The notes: generated from the sequence alone by a model not told the origin. DNA of 64,000 nucleotides from Candidatus Latescibacterota bacterium (GCA_022823725.1 JAJEHL010000050.1:86751-150750); one strand, 5' to 3'; counted from the first letter of the stretch, positions 9,600-19,541 are shown. A program made the numbers and translations.

Positions 9600-11096
<1,497 letters not shown>

Positions 11097-11151
11097 CTAT
11101 AGCAAAGTCGAGAAAGTAGATGAGGATTATTTTTCCCCTTTAGATAGAATA

Positions 11152-11187
11152 CAAAAATCCCCTTGACGCAGACACATCAAGGGGATT
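11152..11187 (-). terminator. intrinsic terminator before guaB
   Basis: On the minus strand, an 11-bp perfect stem (11187-11177 with 11166-11156) with a 10-base loop is followed by a T-rich tract. It lies 68 bases upstream of the guaB ATG, the position expected for a leader attenuator. Confidence 0.78.
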
Positions 11188-11310
11188 CAAGCGGCAGGCA
11201 CAGTTACACACTCCGCTCCGAGGCTTGGCGGAGGTGTAAACCGCCGTTTTTTTCGGCAACAATAAGTGTAAAGCCTCTGGTACATGAGTTTCTCCAAATC
11301 GCGACTATAT
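11152..11310 (-). ncRNA. structured leader RNA upstream of guaB (candidate riboswitch/attenuator or small RNA)
   Basis: About 159-nt transcript predicted from the promoter at 11345-11317 to the terminator at 11152. On the minus strand the arms 11239-11228 and 11216-11204 form a 12-bp helix with one bulged U, enclosing an 11-nt loop. Seven loop bases (11226-11220, AAGCCUC) are perfectly complementary to 11277-11271 (GAGGCUU), giving a possible pseudoknot. A GCCG-A7-CGGC hairpin (11257-11243) sits between. Competing pairings exist: 11245-11241 with 11231-11227, and 11276-11265 with part of 11213-11197. I do not recognise an Rfam class. 6S RNA or a purine-related riboswitch are the alternatives I would test. 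Confidence 0.5.
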
Positions 11311-11316
11311 TTGCCA

Positions 11317-11345
11317 AATATACCGCTTCTCTTTTATTCTGTCAA
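11317..11345 (-). promoter_or_regulatory. strong sigma70-type promoter for the guaB leader
   Basis: Minus strand TTGACA (11345-11340), exactly 17 bases, TATATT (11322-11317). Predicted transcription start is near 11310. This is one of the two best sigma70 matches I found in the window. Confidence 0.78.
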
Positions 11346-11746
11346 TATGTGTGAAATAGATTTTGTTTGCAATGGTCTCTGGAAAAGGGGTTGACACCGG
11401 TCTTTACGGCTTATATTTTTTATTTTTTATTCACTCGGATTTCTAATATTGCCATTATTCATTAGTTGTTTTAAATTTTTAAGACCGAGATAATTAACAC
11501 CCCTCATAACGCATTGTTGCAGTGTTGGATATACCGGGAACTCTATTGATTTATATTTCGTTTAATTTGAAGCAGATTTTGGCTTGACAGGGTTTTTTTC
11601 ATTCATTAGATTCTTCAGCCCTGCTACCTGTAATCGCATTATTTTTTGTTGTGAGTTATATTGTTATTAACAGGGAAGCGGCTTGTCTAAACTAAGTGTC
11701 GTTACTCTGCGAATTTTCATCCCATATAGTTATGGAGACTGGGACC
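11346..11746. other. intergenic region between guaB leader and TPR gene
   Basis: AT-rich divergent spacer with no ORF I can support. On the plus strand it holds TTGACA at 11391 with TATTTT 17 bases on (weak promoter) and the better promoter at 11584-11612. Nothing else recognisable. Confidence 0.5.
11584..11612 (+). promoter_or_regulatory. putative sigma70-type promoter of the TPR/Ton cluster
   Basis: TTGACA (11584-11589), 17 bases, TAGATT (11607-11612), 135 bases before the TPR gene start. No other promoter is evident before the ExbB gene. Confidence 0.55.
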
Positions 11747-12943
11747 ATGATTTTGGATTTGAAATTCCGATCAGGTTTTTTGGCTTTGTTCTGCGGTTTT
11801 TTGGTTTTTGGTGCAGCGTCACTTTGTTTTGCCGAAGAAGGCGAGACCGAGATGACACAGGCGGATTCTATTAAGAGGGCCGGTCAACATTTGGGTTGGG
11901 GGGATCGGTATCTCAAGAGCAAGCAATATGAAGACGCCGAAACACAGTTGCTCAAATCATGGGGATTTAATCCCAGAAGAGCAGCAACGGCTCGACGCCT
12001 GGGAAAATTGTATAATGAAACAGAAAAATATGAGGATGCTATTCAGTGGTATCAAAAAGCCATTGAACTTGAACCCAAGAGCAAGTACACCAGGGGGGCA
12101 CATTTTGCCTTAGCTGGTATCTACATTATACTGGAACAGCCCGAGAAAGCCATTGGGCATTATGAAGCTTTGCTGGCATTTAACCTCGAGCCCGAGGAAA
12201 AAATTAAATACTATCATGCGCTGGTCAGTTTGAATGTTGAAACTGAAGAATATGAAAAAGCATTGGAGTATGCCAAGAAGTGGGGTGAATTGGCTCCCGA
12301 TGAGCCCGAAGTGCGGGATATGATTGGTAAATTACATCTGCGAACAGGCGGTGAGGACGAAGCTCTGGCCGAAATGGAGAAAGTGCTGGAGATAAATCCC
12401 GACGATTATGCTACGCTGGAAAAATTGGCGGGTATGTATGAGCGACGAGGCGATGATGATAAAGCCTTTGATGCCTTTGAAAAATTATATCAAAATGATA
12501 ACTCGAGTGTTTTCTTTTTGGAAGAGACCATTAAATTGGGCAAGATGATAGGAAAATCCAAAAGCTGGATCGTCGGTCGGCTTGAAAAATTATACGACAT
12601 GGATCCCGAGAATTTGGGGGTGATCGAAGAATTAGCCGAGTTGACCGGGAGCCTCAAATGGGTCAATAAAGGTCTGAAACAAGACCCAAACAACGGTCTG
12701 TACCCCTATATGAGGGGCAACCATTATTTTAACAGGTGGGAAAATTCAAGTGCAAAACAGGATTCGATCAATGCCTTGACCTGGTATAGAAGGGCGTTGA
12801 AAGATCCGATGTGGAAAGGCAATGCCAACGCAATGATCCAAACGCTTGATCCACCCCTGACTGAAGAAGAGAAGAAGCGTCGAGAATTTTTTGAAGGTAG
12901 CAAACAGAAAAAGGAGGAGGTGGAAACAGAAGGTAAGAAGTAG
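11747..12943 (+). CDS. secreted tetratricopeptide repeat protein
   Basis: 398 residues. The ATG at 11747 has GGAG 9 bases upstream and opens a signal peptide (hydrophobic FLALFCGFLVFGAASLCFA, cleavage near FA-EEG). At least five TPR units follow from about residue 35, for example YEDAIQWYQKAIELEPKS and YEKALEYAKKWGELAPDE, ending in a Lys/Glu-rich tail. TPR arrays are protein-binding scaffolds; this one should sit in the periplasm. It precedes exbB by 60 bases, so it is probably part of the Ton cluster and may be a partner or stabiliser of the complex. Specific function unknown. Confidence 0.85.
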   Translation: MILDLKFRSGFLALFCGFLVFGAASLCFAEEGETEMTQADSIKRAGQHLGWGDRYLKSKQYEDAETQLLKSWGFNPRRAATARRLGKLYNETEKYEDAIQWYQKAIELEPKSKYTRGAHFALAGIYIILEQPEKAIGHYEALLAFNLEPEEKIKYYHALVSLNVETEEYEKALEYAKKWGELAPDEPEVRDMIGKLHLRTGGEDEALAEMEKVLEINPDDYATLEKLAGMYERRGDDDKAFDAFEKLYQNDNSSVFFLEETIKLGKMIGKSKSWIVGRLEKLYDMDPENLGVIEELAELTGSLKWVNKGLKQDPNNGLYPYMRGNHYFNRWENSSAKQDSINALTWYRRALKDPMWKGNANAMIQTLDPPLTEEEKKRREFFEGSKQKKEEVETEGKK

Positions 12944-13003
12944 AAGGTTCTATGTTGTTAATCCATTTTTCGCAATTCATAACCTAACTTCGGGAGATGT
13001 GGC

Positions 13004-13624
13004 ATGGTTGATCTTTTTATTAAAGGCGGAAACTTTATGTATCCGTTGCTGGTGATGTTGTTTTTTGGTGTTGTGGTGATGATTGAGCGCTTTTACACGC
13101 TTTTTAAGGCACATATCAATGCCAAAGAGTTTATGGTAGAGCTTCAGGATGCCCTCAAGCAAAATGGGCCAGAAGGTGCTGCCGAGTTGTGTTCCAATAC
13201 GCGCGGCCCGGTCGCCACGGTGTTGCATGCAGGCCTGTTGCGTTTAGACCGCGGTATTGAGCATGTGGAAAAATCGATTGAGGAATCCGGCGCTATCGAA
13301 ATGGCTTTTCTCGAGCGTGGTCTCGTGTGGCTTTCCACTGTCGCAAACCTGGCACCTCTTGTCGGTTTTCTGGGCACCGTGTCGGGGATGATCCGGGCGT
13401 TTAACGATATTGCCGCTGCTGGCGATGTTGATCCCAGTGTTGTGGCTGGCGGTATTTCTGAAGCTTTGATTACAACGGCTTCGGGCCTGGTGGTTGCTAT
13501 CCCGGTGCAGGCTGCATACAACTTCTTCCTGTCAAAAATTGACAAGATCATCATCGATCTCCAGGAAAGCTCCAATCAATTTGTCGATGACCTGATTCAG
13601 TTGGGCTACGGCAAGGAGGACTAA
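13004..13624 (+). CDS. exbB: ExbB/TolQ/MotA-family proton channel protein
   Basis: 206 residues with three hydrophobic segments: about 9-29 near the N-terminus, and two in the second half (VWLSTVANLAPLVGFLGTVSGMI and a segment ending VVAIPVQAAYNFF). The conserved LAPLVGFLGTVSGMI and GISEALITTASGLVVAIP signatures define the MotA/TolQ/ExbB proton channel family. Together with ExbD it uses the proton-motive force to energise TonB. GGAG precedes the ATG by 7 bases. It is followed after 3 bases by the first exbD gene. ExbB is favoured over TolQ because a TonB gene, not TolA/TolB, follows. Confidence 0.93.
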   Translation: MVDLFIKGGNFMYPLLVMLFFGVVVMIERFYTLFKAHINAKEFMVELQDALKQNGPEGAAELCSNTRGPVATVLHAGLLRLDRGIEHVEKSIEESGAIEMAFLERGLVWLSTVANLAPLVGFLGTVSGMIRAFNDIAAAGDVDPSVVAGGISEALITTASGLVVAIPVQAAYNFFLSKIDKIIIDLQESSNQFVDDLIQLGYGKED

Positions 13625-13627
13625 GAC

Positions 13628-14032
13628 ATGGCCCTTCAGCGACGCGAAAAATCTTCACCCGAAATCCCCACCGGATCTATGGCAGATATCGTGTTTTTGT
13701 TGCTGGTATTTTTTCTGGTGACAACCACGATGAACCAGGATAAGGGTATTGGTATGCATTTGCCCCCGGCTGGCGAGTCCAAGAAAATCCAGAAGAAAAA
13801 TATTTGCAATGTCTGGGTCAATATCGATGGGGAGATTCTCATCAATTTGGAACAAAGTGTACCGCTGAATCTGCTTCGAGCAGATATTGAGCAGCGATTG
13901 GCGCAAAATGAGAAGCTGATCGTTTCATTAAAGGCCGACGAAGAAACGCCCTATGAGAAATTTATCGATGTGCTCGACGAAATTAAATTATCAGGGGCAG
14001 ATAAAATTTCGCTCGCCTCGCCCAGTGAGTGA
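13628..14032 (+). CDS. exbD: ExbD/TolR-family biopolymer transport protein (first copy)
   Basis: 134 residues with the ExbD layout: a short cytoplasmic N-terminus, one membrane helix at about 18-38 with the essential Asp in SMADIVFLLLVFFLVTTT, then a periplasmic domain. The usual PTGSMADI lead-in is present. It starts 3 bases after exbB and pairs with a second, divergent exbD directly downstream. Two ExbD paralogues in one operon are common in several gram-negative phyla. The periplasmic domains of the two copies differ clearly, so they are not a recent duplication. Confidence 0.92.
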   Translation: MALQRREKSSPEIPTGSMADIVFLLLVFFLVTTTMNQDKGIGMHLPPAGESKKIQKKNICNVWVNIDGEILINLEQSVPLNLLRADIEQRLAQNEKLIVSLKADEETPYEKFIDVLDEIKLSGADKISLASPSE

Positions 14033-14047
14033 GTTCAGGAGGTTTTC

Positions 14048-14455
14048 ATGAATTTTAAGAAAAAGGGTGGTGTCTCACACAGCATCCCAACCGGATCTAT
14101 GGCCGACATTACTTTTTTGCTGCTCATTTTCTTTATGGTCTCTACGGTTTTTGTCCGCTACCGCGTGACGGGCATTATTATGCCCAAGGCCGAAAAAATT
14201 GAAGAGCTTAAGAAACGTCGCCACATCAACTATTTATGGGTTTCTGCTGATCGCAAAATCTATATTGACGACAAGTTGGCGAATCTCGATCAAGTAGCCG
14301 GGATTTTTTACGATCGCCGCGTCAAAGATCCCCGTATGGTTGTGTCACTCAAATGTGACTATCGCGCGCCTTATGGATTGATCAGCAGAGTGATGGAAGA
14401 ATTGCGCGAGGCCGATGCGTTGCGCATCAACTTTGCGACTAACCGAGAGGGGTAA
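14048..14455 (+). CDS. exbD: ExbD/TolR-family biopolymer transport protein (second copy)
   Basis: 135 residues with the same architecture as the preceding gene: basic N-terminus, PTGSMADITFLLLIFFMVST membrane helix with the proton-carrying Asp, and a periplasmic domain. AGGAGG is 6 bases before the ATG. The tonB start follows 3 bases after its stop. The periplasmic half carries many basic residues (KAEKIEELKKRRHINYLWV), unlike the first copy, which suggests distinct roles in the ExbB-ExbD complex. Confidence 0.92.
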   Translation: MNFKKKGGVSHSIPTGSMADITFLLLIFFMVSTVFVRYRVTGIIMPKAEKIEELKKRRHINYLWVSADRKIYIDDKLANLDQVAGIFYDRRVKDPRMVVSLKCDYRAPYGLISRVMEELREADALRINFATNREG

Positions 14456-14458
14456 GCT

Positions 14459-15106
14459 ATGGCAATGATTCGGGGAAAAGCACCAGAAGCCGATTTGCGA
14501 CGAACGTATAATAAGGTTTTTGGATATTGTACGTTGATCACGTTTGTCCTGCATACCGCCGTGGCTGTGATTTTTCCAACTTTTGAAGCCTCTGCGAGTG
14601 ATCGCAAGAAGAAACAGATTATTATTGAAAATGTAGATATTCCAGAAACCCAACAGATCAAACGTCCGCCACCGCCGCCGCGGCCTGCTGTGCCAATTGA
14701 GACAGAGAGCGACGATGTGCCCGACGATGTGACTATTGAGAGCACAGATCTCGATTTTGACGATGCAATGGTCGATATGCCACCGCCACCGCCGCCGGGT
14801 TCACAAGAGGAAGAAGAAGAAATTTTCGAGTTTTTTATGGTTGAACAAAAACCAAAAGTCATAAAGCAGGTCAACCCTAAATATCCGGAAATCGCTCGCA
14901 AAGCCGGGTTGACTGGAAAAGTGTTTTTGAAGTTTTTGGTTGATAAGAGTGGTCGGGTAAGCAATGTGACCGTTCTCAGAGGTCAAGAAATTTTCCGGCA
15001 AGCGGCGATTGATGCTGTTCTGCAATTCAGGTTTGAACCAGCCCAACAAAATGACAAGCCGGTTTCTGTTTGGATGACACAGCCGATGTCTTTCCGTCTG
15101 AATTGA
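14459..15106 (+). CDS. tonB: TonB family energy transducer
   Basis: 215 residues: cytoplasmic tail, one membrane helix (about 22-41), then a proline/acid-rich spacer with two polyproline runs (KRPPPPPRP and MPPPPPPGS) and a C-terminal TonB domain of about 85 residues. That domain has the typical NPKYPEIARKAGLTGKVFLKF, GRVSNVTVLRG, FRQAAIDAVLQFRF and PVSVWMTQPMSFRLN pattern. It transmits ExbB-ExbD energy to outer-membrane transporters. No TonB-dependent receptor is encoded in this window. A terminator ends the cluster 18 bases after the stop. Confidence 0.94.
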   Translation: MAMIRGKAPEADLRRTYNKVFGYCTLITFVLHTAVAVIFPTFEASASDRKKKQIIIENVDIPETQQIKRPPPPPRPAVPIETESDDVPDDVTIESTDLDFDDAMVDMPPPPPPGSQEEEEEIFEFFMVEQKPKVIKQVNPKYPEIARKAGLTGKVFLKFLVDKSGRVSNVTVLRGQEIFRQAAIDAVLQFRFEPAQQNDKPVSVWMTQPMSFRLN

Positions 15107-15123
15107 GGTGGAGTTTTATGATT

Positions 15124-15160
15124 AAAAGGCCATTGTGCAGGGCGTACAATGGCCTTTTTT
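15124..15160 (+). terminator. intrinsic terminator after tonB
   Basis: 13-bp perfect stem (15124-15136 with 15146-15158), 9-base loop, T run to 15160. Confidence 0.88.
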
Positions 15161-15181
15161 GTGTAAATATGTAAACAATAC

Positions 15182-15208
15182 TTGACATATACGCCGAAAT
15201 TTTACAAT
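15182..15208 (+). promoter_or_regulatory. putative sigma70-type promoter of the second TPR gene
   Basis: TTGACA (15182-15187) with TACAAT at 15203-15208 (15-base spacer) or AATATA three bases further on (18). It lies between the tonB terminator and the TPR gene, so that gene has its own transcript. Confidence 0.55.
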
Positions 15209-15268
15209 ATATATTGCCTAATCCGAATTTTAAGTCTTTGTAAAGGTTCAAAATAGAGGAGATTTTCC

Positions 15269-16462
15269 ATGATGCGTTTCTTCTTTGCGATGCTTTCATT
15301 GTCTGTGCTAATGGCCGGTTCTGCCCTCGCACAGGGAGTGAGCCCCGAATCCGCTGAAAAGTATAATGCTGGACAGGAATTATTCAAGAAACGGCAATTT
15401 CAAAGAGCACTCGTATCCTTTGAAGAGGCTGTAAAGATCGATGGCAAAAACGCGCAGGCATATCGCGCGATGGGCACGACGTACAAAAAGTTGCGCAATT
15501 ACAAAAAGGCCATTGAAGCTTATCAAATGGCGACTTCAATTAAGTCGGATTATGCAGCCGCTTATTTTGAAATGGGCGAATTGCAATTTCAGACCAAAGA
15601 CTATAAAGGTGCCCAGGCCAGCATACAAAAGGTGCTGTCGATTGATCCCAGCTTTGAAGCAGATAAAACACGGGATATATTGAAGAAAGCCTATCTTCAA
15701 GAGGGCACTACATTGTTCAGGCGGCGCGATTACAAGGGTGCTGCGGCTCAGTATGAAAGTGCCACGCAAGTCGATCCTTCGGATGCGACCGTATTTTTCA
15801 ATTTGGGACTGGCACATAGATATGCGCGCAGTGTAAATGCCGCGCGTGAAGCACTCGAAACAGCTATTGAGTTGAATCCGAACTATGGCAAAGCTCATCG
15901 CAGTTTGGGCGATCTCTTCAGGGCGACAGGAAAAAATAGCAGTGCAGCAAGGGCGTACTTAAAGGCGATTCAAGCCGATGCAAAAGATACGAGGTCTCGC
16001 CTGAATCTGGCAATAGTCTATCAGGCGATGAAGCAAAATAGCAAAGCGATTTCCGTGCTTTCAAAAGCGGCACAGGTTGATCCTAAAAATGCGGATGTTC
16101 ACACAGCACTTGGCAAGGCTTATGCAGATGGCAGGCAGTACACAAATTCTATTGCTTCCTACAAAAGGGCACTGGGGATTAAGAATACTCCCGAGGCAAA
16201 CTATCGGATAGCTGAACCTTATTTCGGACTCAAGCAATACCAAAATGCCATCAGGCACGCCAATAGAGCACTGTCTGCGTCTAAATGGAGAGTGCCCGCC
16301 AATGTCATTCTGGGCGATTGTTATCGAGAGCTTGGTCAAAAAGAAAGAGCGATCGCGCACTACAAAAAAGGGGTCGCTAATCGCCAATACAAGAAATATT
16401 GTGAAGATCAGATAGATCGCATCCTCAATCCAATGGGCGGTGGAGAAGAAGAGGCACAGTAA
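15269..16462 (+). CDS. secreted tetratricopeptide repeat protein
   Basis: 397 residues with a clear signal peptide (hydrophobic LSLSVLMAGSALA then QG) and about ten TPR units from residue 30 to 380, for example YKKAIEAYQMATSIKSDYA and SKAISVLSKAAQVDPKNA. It ends in a short acidic tail. GGAG lies 7 bases before the tandem ATG ATG. It has its own promoter and a terminator 27 bases after the stop, so it is a single-gene unit beside the Ton cluster. Probably a periplasmic or outer-membrane-attached scaffold; partner unknown. Confidence 0.88.
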   Translation: MMRFFFAMLSLSVLMAGSALAQGVSPESAEKYNAGQELFKKRQFQRALVSFEEAVKIDGKNAQAYRAMGTTYKKLRNYKKAIEAYQMATSIKSDYAAAYFEMGELQFQTKDYKGAQASIQKVLSIDPSFEADKTRDILKKAYLQEGTTLFRRRDYKGAAAQYESATQVDPSDATVFFNLGLAHRYARSVNAAREALETAIELNPNYGKAHRSLGDLFRATGKNSSAARAYLKAIQADAKDTRSRLNLAIVYQAMKQNSKAISVLSKAAQVDPKNADVHTALGKAYADGRQYTNSIASYKRALGIKNTPEANYRIAEPYFGLKQYQNAIRHANRALSASKWRVPANVILGDCYRELGQKERAIAHYKKGVANRQYKKYCEDQIDRILNPMGGGEEEAQ

Positions 16463-16489
16463 GCAGTGCAGTGATTTGTGTTAAAAATG

Positions 16490-16519
16490 AAAAGGGACTC
16501 TTTTTGAGTCCCTTTTTTT
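16490..16519 (+). terminator. intrinsic terminator after TPR gene
   Basis: 11-bp stem (16490-16500 with 16506-16516), TTTTT loop, T run. Confidence 0.85.
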
Positions 16520-16538
16520 GTAGGAGAATCCTCTTTTA

Positions 16539-17690
16539 GTGAAAAAAGATACTTTTTTGTACATCAATGCCTTTTTAATGGATTGTTGTTTTTCCATTGT
16601 GGGCGTTTGCGTGCCATTGCACGCTCTGCATTTTGGTGCGACTTATGACGATCTCGGCTGGATAAATACCTGCGGTGCATTGGCTTATACTCTGACCAGT
16701 CTCGTGTCGGGCCGTCTTGCAGATCGGATGGGTTATCGTCTGGTTATGACTGTTGGGTGTGTTTTTCTCGCGCTGGCATTTGTGGGATATATCGGTGTCA
16801 ATCGCATCTGGCACTTTATTTTACTATCTGTGCTTACGGCGGTTGCCATTGCACATTATTGGCCCCCTATGCAAGCCTATCTTGGGCGTGGGAAATCGCG
16901 AGATATGCTGTTACCCGCGTTGGGGCGATTCAATGTGGCGTGGACATTGGGCGTGTGTATTGGTCCGGCCGCAGGTGGTGAGTTGTTTGAGTTTCACCCT
17001 TTTAGCGGATTTATTCTGAGTGGTTTTTTGGCCGTTCTGTTATTTGCCGGTTTGCTTGTTGTTCCGATTGTGGAATCGGAGCCTGATGTTGTAAATAGAC
17101 AGTCGGTTGCCGCAACGTCGGGACACTTTTTGCCGCTTGCATTGCTGGCCAATTTTGCAACGTTTTTTGCTATTGGTCTTGTGCGTGCGCTGTTTCCAAA
17201 GTTGGCGACAGACCTCGACATTTCACCGAGTTTGCTGGGGTATTTGCTCGCGCTGATCGCTTTGACCCAAGTTGCGGTTTTTTATTTTATGTCGCGGACG
17301 GATAGATGGCAATTTCGTCTGTCACCTATTATTTTTGCTCAGCTTTTGGCCGCTTTTGGCCTCGGTTTGATTGGGATAGGTACACAGCCGATTGTTTTTG
17401 GATGTGGTTTTTTGCTGTTGGGCGGGCTTATTGGGGTGACGTTTACAGCGAGTATTTTTTACAGTTTATACGCCGAAGGTCCAGGAGGGCGTCGCACGGG
17501 TATTCACGAAGCGATTGTGGGGAGTGGATTTTTATTTGGCCCCCTTCTCGGCGGTCTTGTTGCAGAGCATTTCAATGCGCGATTGCCCTATCTGATGGGT
17601 AGTATGGTTATTCTGATGACGATAGGTATTCAGTTGTTTATCCATAAAATGAAAGCCCCCAGCGGCTTTGTGCCACAGGCGGGCGATTAG
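16539..17690 (+). CDS. MFS transporter (12-helix type)
   Basis: 383 residues with about eleven to twelve hydrophobic helices and the loop 2-3 motif GRLADRMGYRLVM of the major facilitator superfamily (Asp and Arg conserved). GTG start at 16539, TAGGAG 12 bases upstream. Substrate cannot be inferred. It starts 20 bases after a terminator and is followed by nth, whose start codon comes 25 bases after the MFS stop. The pairing with a DNA repair gene looks like chance operon membership. Confidence 0.9.
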   Translation: MKKDTFLYINAFLMDCCFSIVGVCVPLHALHFGATYDDLGWINTCGALAYTLTSLVSGRLADRMGYRLVMTVGCVFLALAFVGYIGVNRIWHFILLSVLTAVAIAHYWPPMQAYLGRGKSRDMLLPALGRFNVAWTLGVCIGPAAGGELFEFHPFSGFILSGFLAVLLFAGLLVVPIVESEPDVVNRQSVAATSGHFLPLALLANFATFFAIGLVRALFPKLATDLDISPSLLGYLLALIALTQVAVFYFMSRTDRWQFRLSPIIFAQLLAAFGLGLIGIGTQPIVFGCGFLLLGGLIGVTFTASIFYSLYAEGPGGRRTGIHEAIVGSGFLFGPLLGGLVAEHFNARLPYLMGSMVILMTIGIQLFIHKMKAPSGFVPQAGD

Positions 17691-17715
17691 TTTTCAATTT
17701 GTGTGGAGAATAAAT

Positions 17716-18360
17716 TTGAAAAAGCGTTTTAGTAAAGCTGAGAAAGCCGAAAGAATTGCCGAGATTTTGGACGAATTGTATCCCGATCCCGAAGCTTCGC
17801 TGAGACACGGGAGTGCTTATACCTTGCTGGTCGCTGTGTTGTTGTCGGCGCAGTGTACCGATGTGCGGGTCAATCAGGTGACGCCGGTTTTATTTGCCAG
17901 GGCAGATACGCCAGAGAAAATGATTGCACTGTCGGTTGAAGAAATCGAAAGTATTATCCGTCCGTGCGGATTGGCGCCTCGAAAAGCGCAGGCGATTTTT
18001 GATTTGTCCCGTATTTTACTGGATAAACACGATGGCGAGGTGCCCCAATCTTATGAAGATTTGGAAGCATTGCCCGGCGTGGGACACAAGACGGCGTCGG
18101 TGGTGATGGCTCAGGCTTTTGACGTGCCAGCATTTCCCGTGGATACGCATATTCATCGTCTCGCCTACCGATGGGGATTGTCCAATGGCAAAAATGTGGT
18201 GCAGACCGAGCGCGATTTAAAACGCATTTTCCCCGCGGAAATTTGGAATAAGTTGCATTTGCAGATTATCTTTTTTGGACGCGAGTATTGTCCGGCGAGG
18301 GGGCATGATCCCCATGAATGCTGCATTTGCGGGGTGTATGGACGCAGGAGTTTGCTTTGA
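17716..18360 (+). CDS. nth: endonuclease III (DNA glycosylase/AP lyase)
   Basis: 214 residues from TTG 17716, chosen because GGAG lies 7 bases upstream; a longer frame overlaps the MFS gene. The HhH motif LPGVGHKTASVV with catalytic Lys and the catalytic Asp in VDTHIHRLAYR are intact, so it should excise oxidised pyrimidines and nick AP sites. The iron-sulfur loop is unusual. Cysteines appear as C-x9-C-C-x-C (YCPARGHDPHECCICG) and the protein ends 10 residues later, with no Cys at the usual fourth position of C-x6-C-x2-C-x5-C. Confidence 0.93.
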   Translation: MKKRFSKAEKAERIAEILDELYPDPEASLRHGSAYTLLVAVLLSAQCTDVRVNQVTPVLFARADTPEKMIALSVEEIESIIRPCGLAPRKAQAIFDLSRILLDKHDGEVPQSYEDLEALPGVGHKTASVVMAQAFDVPAFPVDTHIHRLAYRWGLSNGKNVVQTERDLKRIFPAEIWNKLHLQIIFFGREYCPARGHDPHECCICGVYGRRSLL

Positions 18361-18376
18361 GAGACAGGAGGTGGAA

Positions 18377-19516
18377 GTGAAGATTCGAGCGATTTCGATT
18401 TCGGTTTTTGAGTTGCCTGCCAATACGGGGCGGTTTCGGATGGAACAAACTGGTCAGGGTGCCCGCAGGCGATGGGCAAAGCGGGGTGCGGGTAAGTCGG
18501 CAGAGCAGGTGCATGTTTTGCATGTAAAGACAGACGAAGACATTGAAGGGGTGTGTACAGTGGGGGATGCGCGGTACACGACGATGCGCCCTGAAGATCT
18601 GGAGCAATTGCGCTTGCTGGCGATTGGTGAAGATCCATTTGATCGGGAGCGGCTTGCTGAAAAATTACACAAGGCAACGCGCGGCATGTTCACGCGACCC
18701 GGATGGTTTGGTGCTTTTGACAATTGTTTGTGGGATATTGCTGGCAAAGTTGCGGGGCTGCCCGTTCACAGTCTGATTGGTCGGGCGCGGTCTTCCTGTG
18801 CGGCTTATTACAATTTTAGAAGTGGCTCACAAGAGGAGGCTGTAGCCGATGCTGTAAAGGCAGTGGAACGGGGATTTTTGGCTGTAAAAGATCACTTTGG
18901 GGGTACGGCAGATGAGAATATCGCGTGTTTTCAGGCTGTGCGCGATGCGGTTGGGAGTGATGTCGATATTTTGCACGATGCCGCAGGGTGTGATTATACG
19001 TTGCAAGATGCGATTCGGGTGGGTAAGACTCTGGAGGCGTTGCGGTTTGGGTGGTTTGAAGAGCCTCTGGCAGATCGAGATCAAAAGGGCTTGCAGCGTT
19101 TGTGCGCCGCGCTGGATATTCCCATTTTAGCTCCTGAGACTTTGATGCACGATGTGGATTTGAGTGCGCAATGGATTATTTCCGGGGCTACCGATGCCTT
19201 GCGCGCCAATGCGCGGCTGGGTACAACTCCGACGTTGAAGCTGGCACATTTGGTGGAGATGCACGGCGCAAATATTGAATTCAATGGACCGGGTGGGTTG
19301 TTTGGACTGGTACATGCACATCTGGTTTGTGCCATATCAAATACGAGTTATTACGAGTTTTTCCCCGGAGGCTCCCGGGATGTGCGCGGTCGTGAGATTG
19401 GATTGCTCAATCCACCTCTGCCCGAGAATGGCCATATTACACCGCCCAATAGTCCCGGATGGGGTGCCGAATGGGATTGGGAGTTTTTTGAGAAGAAGCG
19501 GATTGGAGAGTTATAG
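18377..19516 (+). CDS. enolase-superfamily enzyme (mandelate racemase/muconate lactonizing type)
   Basis: 379 residues from GTG 18377 with AGGAGG 5 bases upstream; the longer frame runs into nth. N-terminal capping domain, then a barrel with metal ligands in ILHDAAG (Asp), FEEPL (Glu) and LAPETL (Glu). The basic residues on strand 2 read AVKDHFG (K-x-H instead of K-x-K), and a His appears in VEMHGANIEF. This places it among acid-sugar dehydratase-like members but does not define the substrate. A sulfatase gene follows after 25 bases, suggesting sugar-acid catabolism linked to desulfation. Confidence 0.87.
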   Translation: MKIRAISISVFELPANTGRFRMEQTGQGARRRWAKRGAGKSAEQVHVLHVKTDEDIEGVCTVGDARYTTMRPEDLEQLRLLAIGEDPFDRERLAEKLHKATRGMFTRPGWFGAFDNCLWDIAGKVAGLPVHSLIGRARSSCAAYYNFRSGSQEEAVADAVKAVERGFLAVKDHFGGTADENIACFQAVRDAVGSDVDILHDAAGCDYTLQDAIRVGKTLEALRFGWFEEPLADRDQKGLQRLCAALDIPILAPETLMHDVDLSAQWIISGATDALRANARLGTTPTLKLAHLVEMHGANIEFNGPGGLFGLVHAHLVCAISNTSYYEFFPGGSRDVRGREIGLLNPPLPENGHITPPNSPGWGAEWDWEFFEKKRIGEL

Positions 19517-19541
19517 AAAGCAACAATTGAAAGGAGATTTT

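Noticed and set aside
11163..11354. 63-codon plus-strand frame over the guaB leader
   Set aside because: No ribosome site, covers the predicted minus-strand RNA helices and promoter; no protein similarity.
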